NCBI RefSeq assembly: GCF_900110955.1
Contig: NZ_FOFR01000028.1
Coordinates: forward strand, 1 to 64,000
Source: Lentzea xinjiangensis
GTDB lineage: Bacteria; Actinomycetota; Actinomycetes; Mycobacteriales; Pseudonocardiaceae
DNA: 64,000 nt
Direction: 5' to 3'
The notes beneath the pieces are model-generated. The model did no database searches. It was given only the letters and a program-made list of their open reading frames with translations, and was not told the origin of the DNA. Positions 24,819 to 35,417 of the stretch are shown here, in pieces; the first letter of the stretch is position 1, and each line of letters starts with the position of its first letter. Position numbers and translations under genes: made by a program.

Positions 24819-25217
24819 ATGGAGATGGACACTCCCGAGGTGCTCAGCGCCCCCGAGAGGACCCGGTACCCCCTGCCGGACCAGCCGGACCTGGCGGCGT
24901 TGCGGGTGTGGGCCACGGAGCTGCTGAGCGATCTCTCCGAGGACGTCCAGCTCGACGTTCAACTGGTGTGCACAGAACTGGCCAGCAACGCCTACGAGCA
25001 CGCTGAGGGACCGAGAGCTGTACGGGTGCAACGACATACCGATTTCGTCCGGGTGGAGGTCGACGACCACACACCGGCGGAACTGCCGAACCTGGGCGAG
25101 TCACGGCTCGGCGACTCACGAGGTCGCGGCCTCCTGCTGATCGCCCAGCTCTCCCGGTGCTGGGGCACCCTCGGCTTCACCGGCGGCAAGACCGTGTGGG
25201 CTGAGATCACCAGCTAG
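24819..25217 (+). CDS. RsbW-like ATP-binding (GHKL) regulatory protein
   Basis: A 132-aa single-domain HATPase of the anti-sigma/serine-kinase type common in actinomycetes. The N box is VCTELASNAYEHA (ATP/Mg-binding Asn), followed by VRVEVDDHTPAELPNLG and the glycine-rich lid SRGRGLLLIAQL. Such proteins bind an anti-anti-sigma or sigma partner, or simply regulate morphology; no STAS partner is adjacent. It is divergent from the CBS protein and only one gene away from a group 2 sigma factor, so a link to that sigma is possible but unproven. Start ATG at 24819, or 24825 with GGAG closer upstream. Confidence 0.88.
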   Translation: MEMDTPEVLSAPERTRYPLPDQPDLAALRVWATELLSDLSEDVQLDVQLVCTELASNAYEHAEGPRAVRVQRHTDFVRVEVDDHTPAELPNLGESRLGDSRGRGLLLIAQLSRCWGTLGFTGGKTVWAEITS

Positions 25218-25325
25218 CGATCGGCGCCAGGTGATCGAACACCCGGCTCGTCCGGGCGTTTCGCACAGCAAAGTCATGACACCGCACGGATGGGTCTTGC
25301 CGGGCGTTTCCCCGACGCTCGATGC

Positions 25326-26066
25326 ATGACGACGACAGTTTCTCCGGCGGTCCGGCCGCTGGTGCGCCACGGAGCCGAGATGCTCGTGGCGATGCTCATC
25401 GGGATGGCGCTGCTCGGGCCCCTGTGGCAGCCCGAACGGGTCGAGTTCGCGGCACTGTGGATGGCGGTGTCGATGTCCGTGCCGATGGCGTTGTGGATGC
25501 GCTACCGCGGTCACGGCCGAATCCTCGAAATGTGCGCGGCGATGTTCGTGCCGTACCTCGTGCTGCTCGTGCCGTACTGGTTCGGTGTGCTGGACGGCCA
25601 CGCGGTGAAGATGGGCGGGCATCTGCTGATGCTGCCCGCCATGGTCGCCGTGCTGGTCCGGTACCGGCACGAGCACGGAACCCCGAGCACCCATCCGGTG
25701 ATCCGGGCGTTGGGTGACCGCTGGCCGATGGCCATCGCGTTGGCGGCATCGTTCGGTTTCTGGCAGACACCTGTCATTCCGCCTGTCTGGACGCTGCTGC
25801 TGTGCCAGGCCGCTTACCTGGTCTGGGGCCGGCGGGCGCCGCGGCGGCAGCTCGCGGTCCTCGGGGTCTACGTGGTGCTCGCGGCGGCCGTGGTCGTGGT
25901 GTCCCCGGACCTCGGGGTGCTGCTGATCGCTCTCGGATGGGGTGCGCACGCCGGGTGGGACCTCGTGCACCACCTGCGCAACGCCGTCGTGCCGCGCTGG
26001 TGGTCGGAGTTCTGCGGGGTGTTCGACCTCGTCGTGGCCGTCACGATCCTGCTGGCGTGGTTCTAG
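25326..26066 (+). CDS. multi-pass membrane protein of a two-component operon
   Basis: A 246-aa integral membrane protein with six to eight hydrophobic segments and a His/Met-rich middle (CAAMFVPYLVLLVPYWFGVLDG; HAVKMGGHLLMLPAM; RYRHEHG). I recognise no characterised family, though similar proteins sit beside DesK-type kinases in other actinomycetes. Its stop is 4 bases before the kinase start, so it is probably the first gene of a three-gene operon and may be a sensor partner or the membrane feature monitored by the kinase. Start ATG at 25326 is chosen for position of the first helix. Confidence 0.8.
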   Translation: MTTTVSPAVRPLVRHGAEMLVAMLIGMALLGPLWQPERVEFAALWMAVSMSVPMALWMRYRGHGRILEMCAAMFVPYLVLLVPYWFGVLDGHAVKMGGHLLMLPAMVAVLVRYRHEHGTPSTHPVIRALGDRWPMAIALAASFGFWQTPVIPPVWTLLLCQAAYLVWGRRAPRRQLAVLGVYVVLAAAVVVVSPDLGVLLIALGWGAHAGWDLVHHLRNAVVPRWWSEFCGVFDLVVAVTILLAWF

Positions 26067-26070
26067 GCTG

Positions 26071-27138
26071 ATGGCGGTGAACGACCTTCCGCACACCGCG
26101 CTGCGCGGCACGCTGCACCTGCTGTGGGTGAGCTGCCTGGTCACGCCGCTGGTCGCGGTGCTGCGCGAGCCGTCAGCGATGCGCTGGGCCGGGGTTCTCG
26201 GCCTGCTCGTGCTGGCCGTCGCCTACGCGCTGACGCTGCGGGGTGGCCGGATCCGGTGGCTGGTGGCGGCGACGCTCGTGTCGATCCCGCTGGTGGCACC
26301 GGCCGGTCCCGACGAGATGTGGACGTGGGCGTGGATCGGCGGCTGCTCCGCCGGCTTCGCCGCACTGCTGCTGACCGGCGCCTGGCGCTGGATCGCGGCG
26401 GTCGGCGCGGTCGCGCTCGCCGGGGTGGTGGGCTTCTTCGTCGACCGCGACCACACGACGTACCAGATGGTGGCGGCCGCGGTCGGCGCGACGATCATCG
26501 CGATGGCCGGGCTGCCGCTGTGGTTCGCGGGACTCCTCGAACAGGCGCGGGCCGGCCGCGAGGCGCGGGCGGAGCTCGCGGTGAGCGAGGAACGGCTGCG
26601 GTTCGCCCGCGACGTCCACGACCTGCTGGGCCACCGGCTGACCGTGATCGCGCTGAAGGCCGAGCTCGCCGGGCGGCTGGCCGCGACCGATCCCGAGCGC
26701 TCGGCCGACGAGGCGTTCGAGGCACAACGGCTCGCGTCCTCGGCCCTGGAGGAGGTGCGCGAGGCCGTGCACGGCTACCGCGCGGTGAGCCTGCCCGAGC
26801 AGTTGGAGGCCGTGCGGAACGTGCTGCGGGAGGCCGGGATCCGGTGCACGGTCTCGGACGTTCCGGTGCACGGCGAACGGGCCACGCAGCTCGCGCTCGC
26901 GTTGCGGGAGGCGTGCACGAACGTCCTGCGGCACAGCCACGCGACGTGGTGCATGATCGACGTCGCTGTCGCCGAGGAGGAGGTCCGGATGACCGTCACG
27001 AACGACGGCACCGAGAAGCCGCCGGGTGAGGGCAACGGGATCAGGGGCATGGGCGAACGGCTGGCCGGGCTCGGCGGCCAGGTGTCCACCAACAGGTCCG
27101 GCGACGTGTTCACGCTCCAGGTCGTGGTGCCCGCGTGA
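26071..27138 (+). CDS. DesK-type sensor histidine kinase
   Basis: A 355-aa membrane kinase. Residues 1-165 hold about five helices; then a HisKA_3 dimerisation domain with phospho-acceptor His183 in RDVHDLLGHRL, and an HATPase domain with the N box ALREACTNVLRHS and G-loop GNGIRGMGERLAGLGG. It phosphorylates the response regulator encoded immediately downstream, with which it overlaps by four bases (GTGA). Kinases of this class often sense membrane state, drugs or cell-wall stress, but this one's signal is unknown. Confidence 0.95.
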   Translation: MAVNDLPHTALRGTLHLLWVSCLVTPLVAVLREPSAMRWAGVLGLLVLAVAYALTLRGGRIRWLVAATLVSIPLVAPAGPDEMWTWAWIGGCSAGFAALLLTGAWRWIAAVGAVALAGVVGFFVDRDHTTYQMVAAAVGATIIAMAGLPLWFAGLLEQARAGREARAELAVSEERLRFARDVHDLLGHRLTVIALKAELAGRLAATDPERSADEAFEAQRLASSALEEVREAVHGYRAVSLPEQLEAVRNVLREAGIRCTVSDVPVHGERATQLALALREACTNVLRHSHATWCMIDVAVAEEEVRMTVTNDGTEKPPGEGNGIRGMGERLAGLGGQVSTNRSGDVFTLQVVVPA

Positions 27139-27740
27139 TCAGGGTGCTGCTGGCCGACGACGAGGAGCTGATCCGCGACGCGCTCGCGGCGCTGCTGGAC
27201 CTGGAGCCGGACCTCGAGGTGGTGGCCCGCGCCGGTGACGGCAGGGCCGCCGTCGAGGCCGCGCGGGCCCACCGCCCGGACGTCGCCGTGGTCGACCTGC
27301 AGATGCCCCTCCTGGACGGCCTGGAGGTGACCGAGGAACTGGCGCGCGCACTGCCGTCGTGCGCGGTGGTGATCCTGACCGGCCGCGGCCGCCCGCCGCA
27401 CCTGCAACAGGCTCTGCACGCGGGGGCGAGGGGCTTCCTGCCCAAGGGCTCCCCCGGCGGCACGCTCGCCGACGTGATCCGCCGCGTGCACGCCGGAGGC
27501 CGCTGGGTGGACCCGGCCCTGGCCGCCGACGCGCTGGCCGCACCGCCGTGCCCGCTCACCCGGCGCGAGCTGGAGGTGCTGCGGCTCAGCGAGTTCGGCA
27601 CACCGGTCGCGGAGATCGCGGCCCGCACGTCGCTGTCCGCCGGGACGGTGCGCAACCACCTGTCGGCCGCGGTGGCCAAGCTCGGCGTCGCCGGCCGCGC
27701 CGAGGCGTTCCGGCTCGCGCACTCGCACGGCTGGCTCTGA
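27135..27740 (+). CDS. NarL/DesR-type response regulator
   Basis: A 201-aa regulator. The receiver domain (1-120) has acidic pocket DDEE, phospho-acceptor Asp54 in VVDLQMP, and the conserved Thr/Lys region ILTGRG..GFLPKG. A LuxR-type helix-turn-helix follows (about 140-200: LTRRELEVLRLSEFGTPVAEIA). It is coupled to the kinase by a GTGA overlap. Its last 45 bases are duplicated 167 bases downstream (27860-27904), see the duplication feature. Confidence 0.95.
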   Translation: MIRVLLADDEELIRDALAALLDLEPDLEVVARAGDGRAAVEAARAHRPDVAVVDLQMPLLDGLEVTEELARALPSCAVVILTGRGRPPHLQQALHAGARGFLPKGSPGGTLADVIRRVHAGGRWVDPALAADALAAPPCPLTRRELEVLRLSEFGTPVAEIAARTSLSAGTVRNHLSAAVAKLGVAGRAEAFRLAHSHGWL

Positions 27741-28022
27741 GCACCCGTTGCCGCACGACTGCGGGTGTGGCGTCGCGTGCTGGGGCTTGTGGCTGGGTGA
27801 GCAGGACGAACGTGAGTCGGCGGTGCTCCGGAACAGCTCAGCGCTCCCACGCCGTCAAAGGCCGCGCCGGGGCGTTCCGGCTCGCGCACTCGCACGGTTG
27901 GCTCCAGCGGCCCGTCACCACACGATCGCGGGCGCGACATCGCACACCGCGAGCTCACGGCCGCGTGAGCAGGTCGAAGGCGTGCCGGCGATGTTCCGCG
28001 AACAGCTCCAGCGCCCTCCCGG
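27693..28022. repeat. 167-bp tandem duplication spanning two convergent gene ends
   Basis: Unit A starts at 27693 with the 3' end of the response regulator gene; unit B starts at 27860 with the same 45 bases (two differences). Both continue through a diverged but alignable spacer into a copy of the GntR gene's 3' end (A from 27797, B from 27965). In A the response-regulator end is intact and the GntR end is a decayed remnant; in B the reverse. A single tandem duplication across the convergent junction explains this. Confidence 0.85.
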
Positions 28023-28593
28023 CGTCGCCCAGCCGCAACGCCGCCACCAGGTCCCGGTGCTCGTCCCGGATCTGCTCCAGGTACCCGTCGGTGCTCACGT
28101 TCACCCTGGTGATCAGGAACAGGTGCACCTGCGACCGGATCGCCTGCCATGCCTGGACCAGCCGCGAGTGGCCGGCCGCCGCGTACACCGCGTCGTGGAA
28201 CGCGATGTCGCAGCGCACCATCTCGTGCGGCGTCGAGGCCCGTTCCATGGCCAGCGCGGCCGCCGAAATCGCGTCCAGCGACGCGCCGGAAGCGACGACC
28301 CGTTCGACCGCCAGGGCCTCCAGCGCGCCGCGCAGGCTGTCCAGCTCCGCCACGTCCTGAAGGGACAGCACGGCCACCGTGGCGCCGCGGTGCCACTCGG
28401 CCCGGACCAGGCCCTCCTGCTCCAGCACGCGCAGCGCGTCGCGGACGGGGCCGCGGCTGACCCGCAGCGCCTCGGACAGCTCCACCTCGCGCAAGGCGCT
28501 GCCGGGCGGGTAGCGGCCGTCGAAGATCGCCTCGCGGATCACGTCCGCCACCTCGCTGCCCAAACTCCGCCGTCGCGCCGGACCCACCGTCAT
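27955..28593 (-). CDS. GntR family (FadR subfamily) transcriptional regulator
   Basis: A 212-aa regulator with an N-terminal winged helix-turn-helix (residues 10-75, LREVELSEALRVSRGPVRDALRVLE) and an all-helical FCD effector domain (about 85-205) whose metal/ligand residues are in CDIAFHDAVYAAAGHS and DEHRDLVAAL. It diverges from a glyoxalase-fold gene across three copies of ATGTTAAC, the likely operator, so it probably represses both itself and that gene. Its 3' end lies in the 167-bp duplication. Confidence 0.94.
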   Translation of the reverse strand: MTVGPARRRSLGSEVADVIREAIFDGRYPPGSALREVELSEALRVSRGPVRDALRVLEQEGLVRAEWHRGATVAVLSLQDVAELDSLRGALEALAVERVVASGASLDAISAAALAMERASTPHEMVRCDIAFHDAVYAAAGHSRLVQAWQAIRSQVHLFLITRVNVSTDGYLEQIRDEHRDLVAALRLGDAGRALELFAEHRRHAFDLLTRP

Positions 28594-28600
28594 GGACTCG

Positions 28601-28652
28601 ATGTTAACGAGGAGACAATTTGTAGGAATGTTAACATTGGCGATGTTAACAT
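28601..28652. promoter_or_regulatory. triple GntR operator array
   Basis: ATGTTAAC occurs at 28601-28608, inside the perfect 12-base palindrome AATGTTAACATT at 28627-28638, and in ATGTTAACAT at 28643-28652. The array fills the short gap between the divergent GntR and glyoxalase start codons. TGTTAACA-like palindromes are typical of FadR-subfamily regulators. The multiple sites suggest tight, perhaps cooperative repression. Confidence 0.8.
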
Positions 28653-28658
28653 TCGGTC

Positions 28659-29075
28659 ATGCCTGAGATCCCCCGCTTCCACCTCGCCATGCCCGTCGAC
28701 GACCTCGCCGCCGCCCGCCGCTTCTACGGCGAGACGCTCGGCCTCGAACAGGGCCGCAGCTCCGACACCTGGATCGACTGGAACCTGCACGGCCACCAGT
28801 TCGTCACGCACCTCGCGCCGAGGGTCGAGCGGGTCCACAACCCCGTCGACGGGCACGACGTGCCGGTCCCCCACTTCGGGCTGGTCCTGGCGGTCGAGGA
28901 GTTCCAGGCCCTCGCGGCGAAGCTCACCGAGGCCGGCACGGCGTTCGTCATCGAGCCGTACGTGCGGTTCAAGGGCGAGCCCGGCGAGCAGTGGACGATG
29001 TTCCTGCTGGACCCGGCGGGCAACGCGCTCGAGTTCAAGGCCTTCGCCGACGACGCGCAGGTGTTCGCGGTCTGA
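28659..29075 (+). CDS. VOC (glyoxalase) family enzyme
   Basis: A 138-aa protein with two VOC half-modules. The first opens FHLAMPVDDLAAARRFYGETLGL, with His as probable metal ligand; the second starts HFGLVLAVEEFQALAAKL and ends in LLDPAGNALEFKAF, giving the expected Glu ligand. It may be a lyase, isomerase or dioxygenase; the substrate is unknown. Divergent from and apparently controlled by the FadR-type GntR regulator through the ATGTTAAC array. Confidence 0.9.
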   Translation: MPEIPRFHLAMPVDDLAAARRFYGETLGLEQGRSSDTWIDWNLHGHQFVTHLAPRVERVHNPVDGHDVPVPHFGLVLAVEEFQALAAKLTEAGTAFVIEPYVRFKGEPGEQWTMFLLDPAGNALEFKAFADDAQVFAV

Positions 29076-29088
29076 AAGCCGGGAGAAT

Positions 29089-29155
29089 CTTGCACGGTGC
29101 GCAAGTTTCGGTAGCGTGGGGGTGACGCCGAGCCACGACCCGATCACATCGGGTC
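29089..29155. promoter_or_regulatory. P450 promoter region with two inverted repeats
   Basis: CTTGC (29089-29093) and GCAAG (29101-29105) form a small inverted repeat near the likely promoter. Closer to the gene, GACCCGAT (29137-29144) and ATCGGGTC (29148-29155) are perfect inverted copies with a 3-base centre, ending 15 bases before the P450 start codon. The second has the size of a TetR-type operator; alternatively it could be a leader hairpin next to the GGGAGAGG ribosome site. Confidence 0.55.
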
Positions 29156-29170
29156 AGACAGGGAGAGGCC

Positions 29171-30415
29171 ATGACCACGGCCGAACGGCAGCGCAACGCG
29201 CAGGAGCTCATCCGTCCGCAACTGCCAGCCGAGCTCACCGAGAAGCGCGCCGGGTGCCCGTTCGACCCGGCCGCCGGGCTGACCGAGCTGAGCGAGCGCG
29301 GGCGGATCCACCGGATCGAGCACAACGGCGACACCGTCTGGCTCGTCACGGGACATGACGAGGCACGGGCGGTGCTCGCCGATCCGGCGATGAGCGCGGA
29401 CCGGATCAACAGCCCCAGGGCCAGGGCCCTGATCTCGCCCGAGCTGCACGCCGAGATGTTCCCGCCGGAGCGGCGGGCCGGGTCGTTCATCTTCATGGAC
29501 GCCCCCGAGCACACCCGCATCCGCAAGATGCTCACCGGGCAGTTCACCGTGCGCCGGATGCGCGACCTGACGCCGCGCATCCACGAGATCGTCACCACCC
29601 ACCTCGACGCGATGGTCGAGAAGGGGCCACCCGCCGACCTCGTGCAGGACTTCGCGCTGCCGGTGCCGTCGCTGGTGATCTGCGAGCTGCTCGGCGTCGA
29701 CTACGGCGACCGCGAGGAGTTCCAGCGCCGCACGGCCACCCTGCTCAGCCTCACCACCACGGTCGACGAGCAGATCAGGAACAGCGCCGAGCTGCGGCGG
29801 TTCATGCAGTCGCTGGTCCGCGAGAAGCAGCGCAACCCCGGGGACGACCTGCTCTCCGGGCTCGTCCGCGACACCGACCTCACCGCGAACGAGCTCGGGG
29901 GCATCGCGAACCTGCTGCTCATCGCGGGACACGAGACGACGGCGAACATGCTGGCGCTCGGCACGTTCGCGCTGCTGGAGCACCCGGAGGAGCTCGCCAA
30001 GCTCCAGCGGGACCCCGAGCTCGTCGACAACGCCGTCGAGGAGCTGCTGCGCTACCTGTCGATCATCAGCATGGGCGTCTCGCGGCACGCCAAGCAGGAC
30101 GTCACGATCGGCGGTGCCACGATCCGCGCCGGGGAGACCGTCGTGGTGTCGGTTCCCGCGGTGAACCGCGACGAGAGCCAGTACGACAACCCGCACGAGC
30201 TGCTCGTCGACCGGCCGCGCGGTCACCACGTGGCGTTCGGGCACGGCATCCACCAGTGCCTCGGCCAGCAGCTCGCACGGGTGGAGATGGTCGTCGGCTT
30301 CACCGAGCTGCTGCGCAGGCTGCCGTCGCTGCGGCTCGCCGTGCCCGCGGACGAGGTGCCGCTGCGGACCGACATGTCGATCTACGGCGTGCACCGGCTC
30401 CCGGTCACCTGGTGA
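29171..30415 (+). CDS. cytochrome P450
   Basis: A 414-aa soluble bacterial P450 (monooxygenase). It has the I-helix oxygen-activation motif AGHETT, the K-helix EELLR and the heme-binding loop FGHGIHQCLG with axial Cys363. Overall it resembles the CYP105/CYP107-type enzymes of actinomycetes that hydroxylate macrolides, steroids or xenobiotics. No ferredoxin or reductase gene is beside it. Start ATG at 29171 with GGGAGAGG. Its stop overlaps the convergent TetR gene by 11 bases. Confidence 0.95.
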   Translation: MTTAERQRNAQELIRPQLPAELTEKRAGCPFDPAAGLTELSERGRIHRIEHNGDTVWLVTGHDEARAVLADPAMSADRINSPRARALISPELHAEMFPPERRAGSFIFMDAPEHTRIRKMLTGQFTVRRMRDLTPRIHEIVTTHLDAMVEKGPPADLVQDFALPVPSLVICELLGVDYGDREEFQRRTATLLSLTTTVDEQIRNSAELRRFMQSLVREKQRNPGDDLLSGLVRDTDLTANELGGIANLLLIAGHETTANMLALGTFALLEHPEELAKLQRDPELVDNAVEELLRYLSIISMGVSRHAKQDVTIGGATIRAGETVVVSVPAVNRDESQYDNPHELLVDRPRGHHVAFGHGIHQCLGQQLARVEMVVGFTELLRRLPSLRLAVPADEVPLRTDMSIYGVHRLPVTW

Positions 30416-30995
30416 TGCCGCCGCCGAGCTGGTCGATCATGCGCTCGATCAGCTCGGCGGCGGTGTAGCGCGAGGAGGCCGCCGGCGTGTCCAGCCACCA
30501 CTGCACGACCGCGCGCAACGACGTGAGGATCATCGAGGCCGCCATGGCCGGGTACGGGTCGACCGAGGCGTCCACCCCGGACCGCGCCGAGATCGCCGCG
30601 GCCAGCTCCTGCTCGCGAGCGGAGTAGGCGGCGAACACGTGCGGCAGCAGCGCCGGGTGCCGGCGCAGCTCCCGCAGCTTCCGCAGCCGGTCGAGGTCGA
30701 CGTGCTCCTGGTAGAGGGAGTGCAGCGCCTCCCGCACCGCGACGGGCACGGGCTCGCCGGGAGGCCGGGCGGCGAACTCCCGCACGAACGTCTCGGCGGC
30801 CAGCGTGTCCCCGGCCATCACCGCCTCCTCCTTCGAGGAGAAGTAGTTGAAGAAGGTCCGCAGCGACACCCCGGCCGCCCGCGCGATCTGCTCGACCGTC
30901 ACGCCGTCCAGGCCGTGCTCGACGCACATGCTCCAGGCGGCGTCACCCAACGCCTCCCTGGTCGCCGCCTTCTTGCGTTCACGCAGGCCCGTCAT
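30405..30995 (-). CDS. TetR family regulator
   Basis: A 196-aa repressor with the standard N-terminal helix-turn-helix (LDGVTVEQIARAAGVSLRTFFNYF, about residues 25-50) and a helical ligand domain. The DNA-binding part closely resembles that of the regulator at 13867. It is tail-to-tail with the P450 gene and divergent from the large subtilase gene, so either could be its target. ATG at 30995 begins the conserved RERKKAATREAL segment; upstream in-frame sequence has no family similarity. Confidence 0.93.
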   Translation of the reverse strand: MTGLRERKKAATREALGDAAWSMCVEHGLDGVTVEQIARAAGVSLRTFFNYFSSKEEAVMAGDTLAAETFVREFAARPPGEPVPVAVREALHSLYQEHVDLDRLRKLRELRRHPALLPHVFAAYSAREQELAAAISARSGVDASVDPYPAMAASMILTSLRAVVQWWLDTPAASSRYTAAELIERMIDQLGGGITR

Positions 30996-31023
30996 GGCGG
31001 ACAGCGTAGGCCGTACCGGAAAT

Positions 31024-31036
31024 TGGTCCAGACCTT
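31024..31036. promoter_or_regulatory. second DasR-type (dre) operator
   Basis: TGGTCCAGACCTT, identical over 13 bases to the box before the chitinase gene, lies about 65 bases upstream of the secreted subtilase start and about 30 bases upstream of the divergent TetR start. Two exact copies before two exported hydrolase genes make chance less likely. Confidence 0.65.
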
Positions 31037-31100
31037 GCCACGCTGGTGAGCACCTCACTACGTTCCGTGAGATCGCTCTCACAGACCTACGGAGGACCGG

Positions 31101-34162
<3,062 letters not shown>

Positions 34163-34178
<16 letters not shown>

Positions 34179-34990
34179 GCGGTGAAGTAGCCCGCGTGCT
34201 CGCGCGCCCAGGAGGCGAACGAGCGCGCGGGCCTTCCCAGCACCTCCTCGACCGTCGGCACCACCGTGCGTCCCTCGGCGGGCATGTCCCGCCTCCACGA
34301 CAGCAGCGCGTCCACCACCTCGGCGGGCCGCCCGGCCGCGAGCATCTCCGCCCGCGCCTCCGCCTCGGACTGCTCGACGTACCTGATCTCCCGGCCGGTG
34401 GCCGCGCTGAGGGCCGCCACCTGGTCCGGCACGGTGAGGGCCTCCGGTCCGGTCAGCGGGTACGTGCGGCCGCCGTGCCCACCCCTCACGAGCACGGCGG
34501 CCGTCACCGCGCCGATGTCGCCTTCGTGCACGAGGGCGCTCCGCGCGTGGGCGAACGGCTCACGCACCTCTCCCCTGTCGCGCACCGACTCGGCCCAGAC
34601 CAGCGCGTTCGACATGAAGTCCATCGGCCGCAGCACCGTCCACTCGAGCGAGCCGGCCGTGACCGCCTCCTCCAGCGGGCTCCGGTACCCGCTCCACAGC
34701 ACGGTGACCCGCCGGACCCCGGCCCGCTCCGCCCGCTCGAGCAGGTCCGGTCCGCGCAGCAGCGGCGCGTAGTCGGCGCCGGCGTTGGAGAGCAGGTGCA
34801 TCGCCGTCACGCCGTCGAACGGGATCGTCTCCGGCCTGGTCAGGTCGCCCTCGACGACCTCGACCCCGGCCGGGAGCCGTGCCGCGGCGGCGTTCCTGGT
34901 GACGGCACGCACCGGTTGCCCCAGTGCGAGCAGCTCGCGCACCACCTGCCGACCGGCGTTGCCGGTCGCTCCCGTCACGAGAACCGTCAT
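34163..34990 (-). CDS. NmrA-like NAD(P)-binding atypical SDR
   Basis: A 275-aa Rossmann-fold protein. The dinucleotide motif is VTGATGNAGRQVV (GxxGxxG) at the N terminus, followed by VEVVEGDLTRPETI and VRRVTVLWSG; there is no YxxxK active site. It belongs to the NmrA/quinone-oxidoreductase-2 group, which includes quinone reductases and redox-sensing regulators. No operon partner is present. ATG at 34990 is the only sensible start; the divergent glucanase gene begins 428 bases away. Confidence 0.9.
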
Positions 34991-35417
34991 GGACCCGACG
35001 CTAGAACCTCCAGCAAGGTGGAGATCAAGCCCTCCGGCGCGGAGCCGGGACACAGGCCGGCTCCGCTGAACCGAGCCAGCCGGACGCCCGGGATCGCCGG
35101 AACTTGCGCAAGCCTTGCGGAAGCGCCGCAACGCCGCCGCAAGCCCGTGCAAGCGGGTCCACCGAAATCCGGCTGGCTCGACGAAGCCGTTCGGGAACGA
35201 ACCTCCTGCCGACCGCCACAGCCTGCCGCTGGTGACCGCCCCTCGACCCACGCCGGAACCGTTCGGAGACCCACTCGGCCACCCGTCTTTCCTGTTCAGA
35301 GCACTCTGTCGCAAATTTGCGCAATCACGTCGACATATTGCGGTAATCTGCTGGGCACTTCTACGGTGAGGCGCACCACACCCCCTCGCGTCCCCACCGA
35401 GAAGGGCCAAGCACGCC
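34991..35417. promoter_or_regulatory. structured upstream region of the alpha-glucanase genes
   Basis: Gene-free but rich in symmetry. GCGGAGCCGG/CCGGCTCCGC (35039-35048, 35057-35066) is a 10-bp hairpin. CGAGCCAGCCGGA and TCCGGCTGGCTCG (35072-35084, 35168-35180) are exact 13-bp inverted arms bracketing 83 bases, which contain CTTGCGCAAG (35103-35112) and several CTTGCG/GCAAG half-sites. CGCAAATTTGCG (35310-35321) is a perfect 12-base palindrome near the probable promoter. CTTGCG-type palindromes are typical of LacI-family sugar regulators, so substrate-responsive control of the glucanases is likely (inference). Confidence 0.6.
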
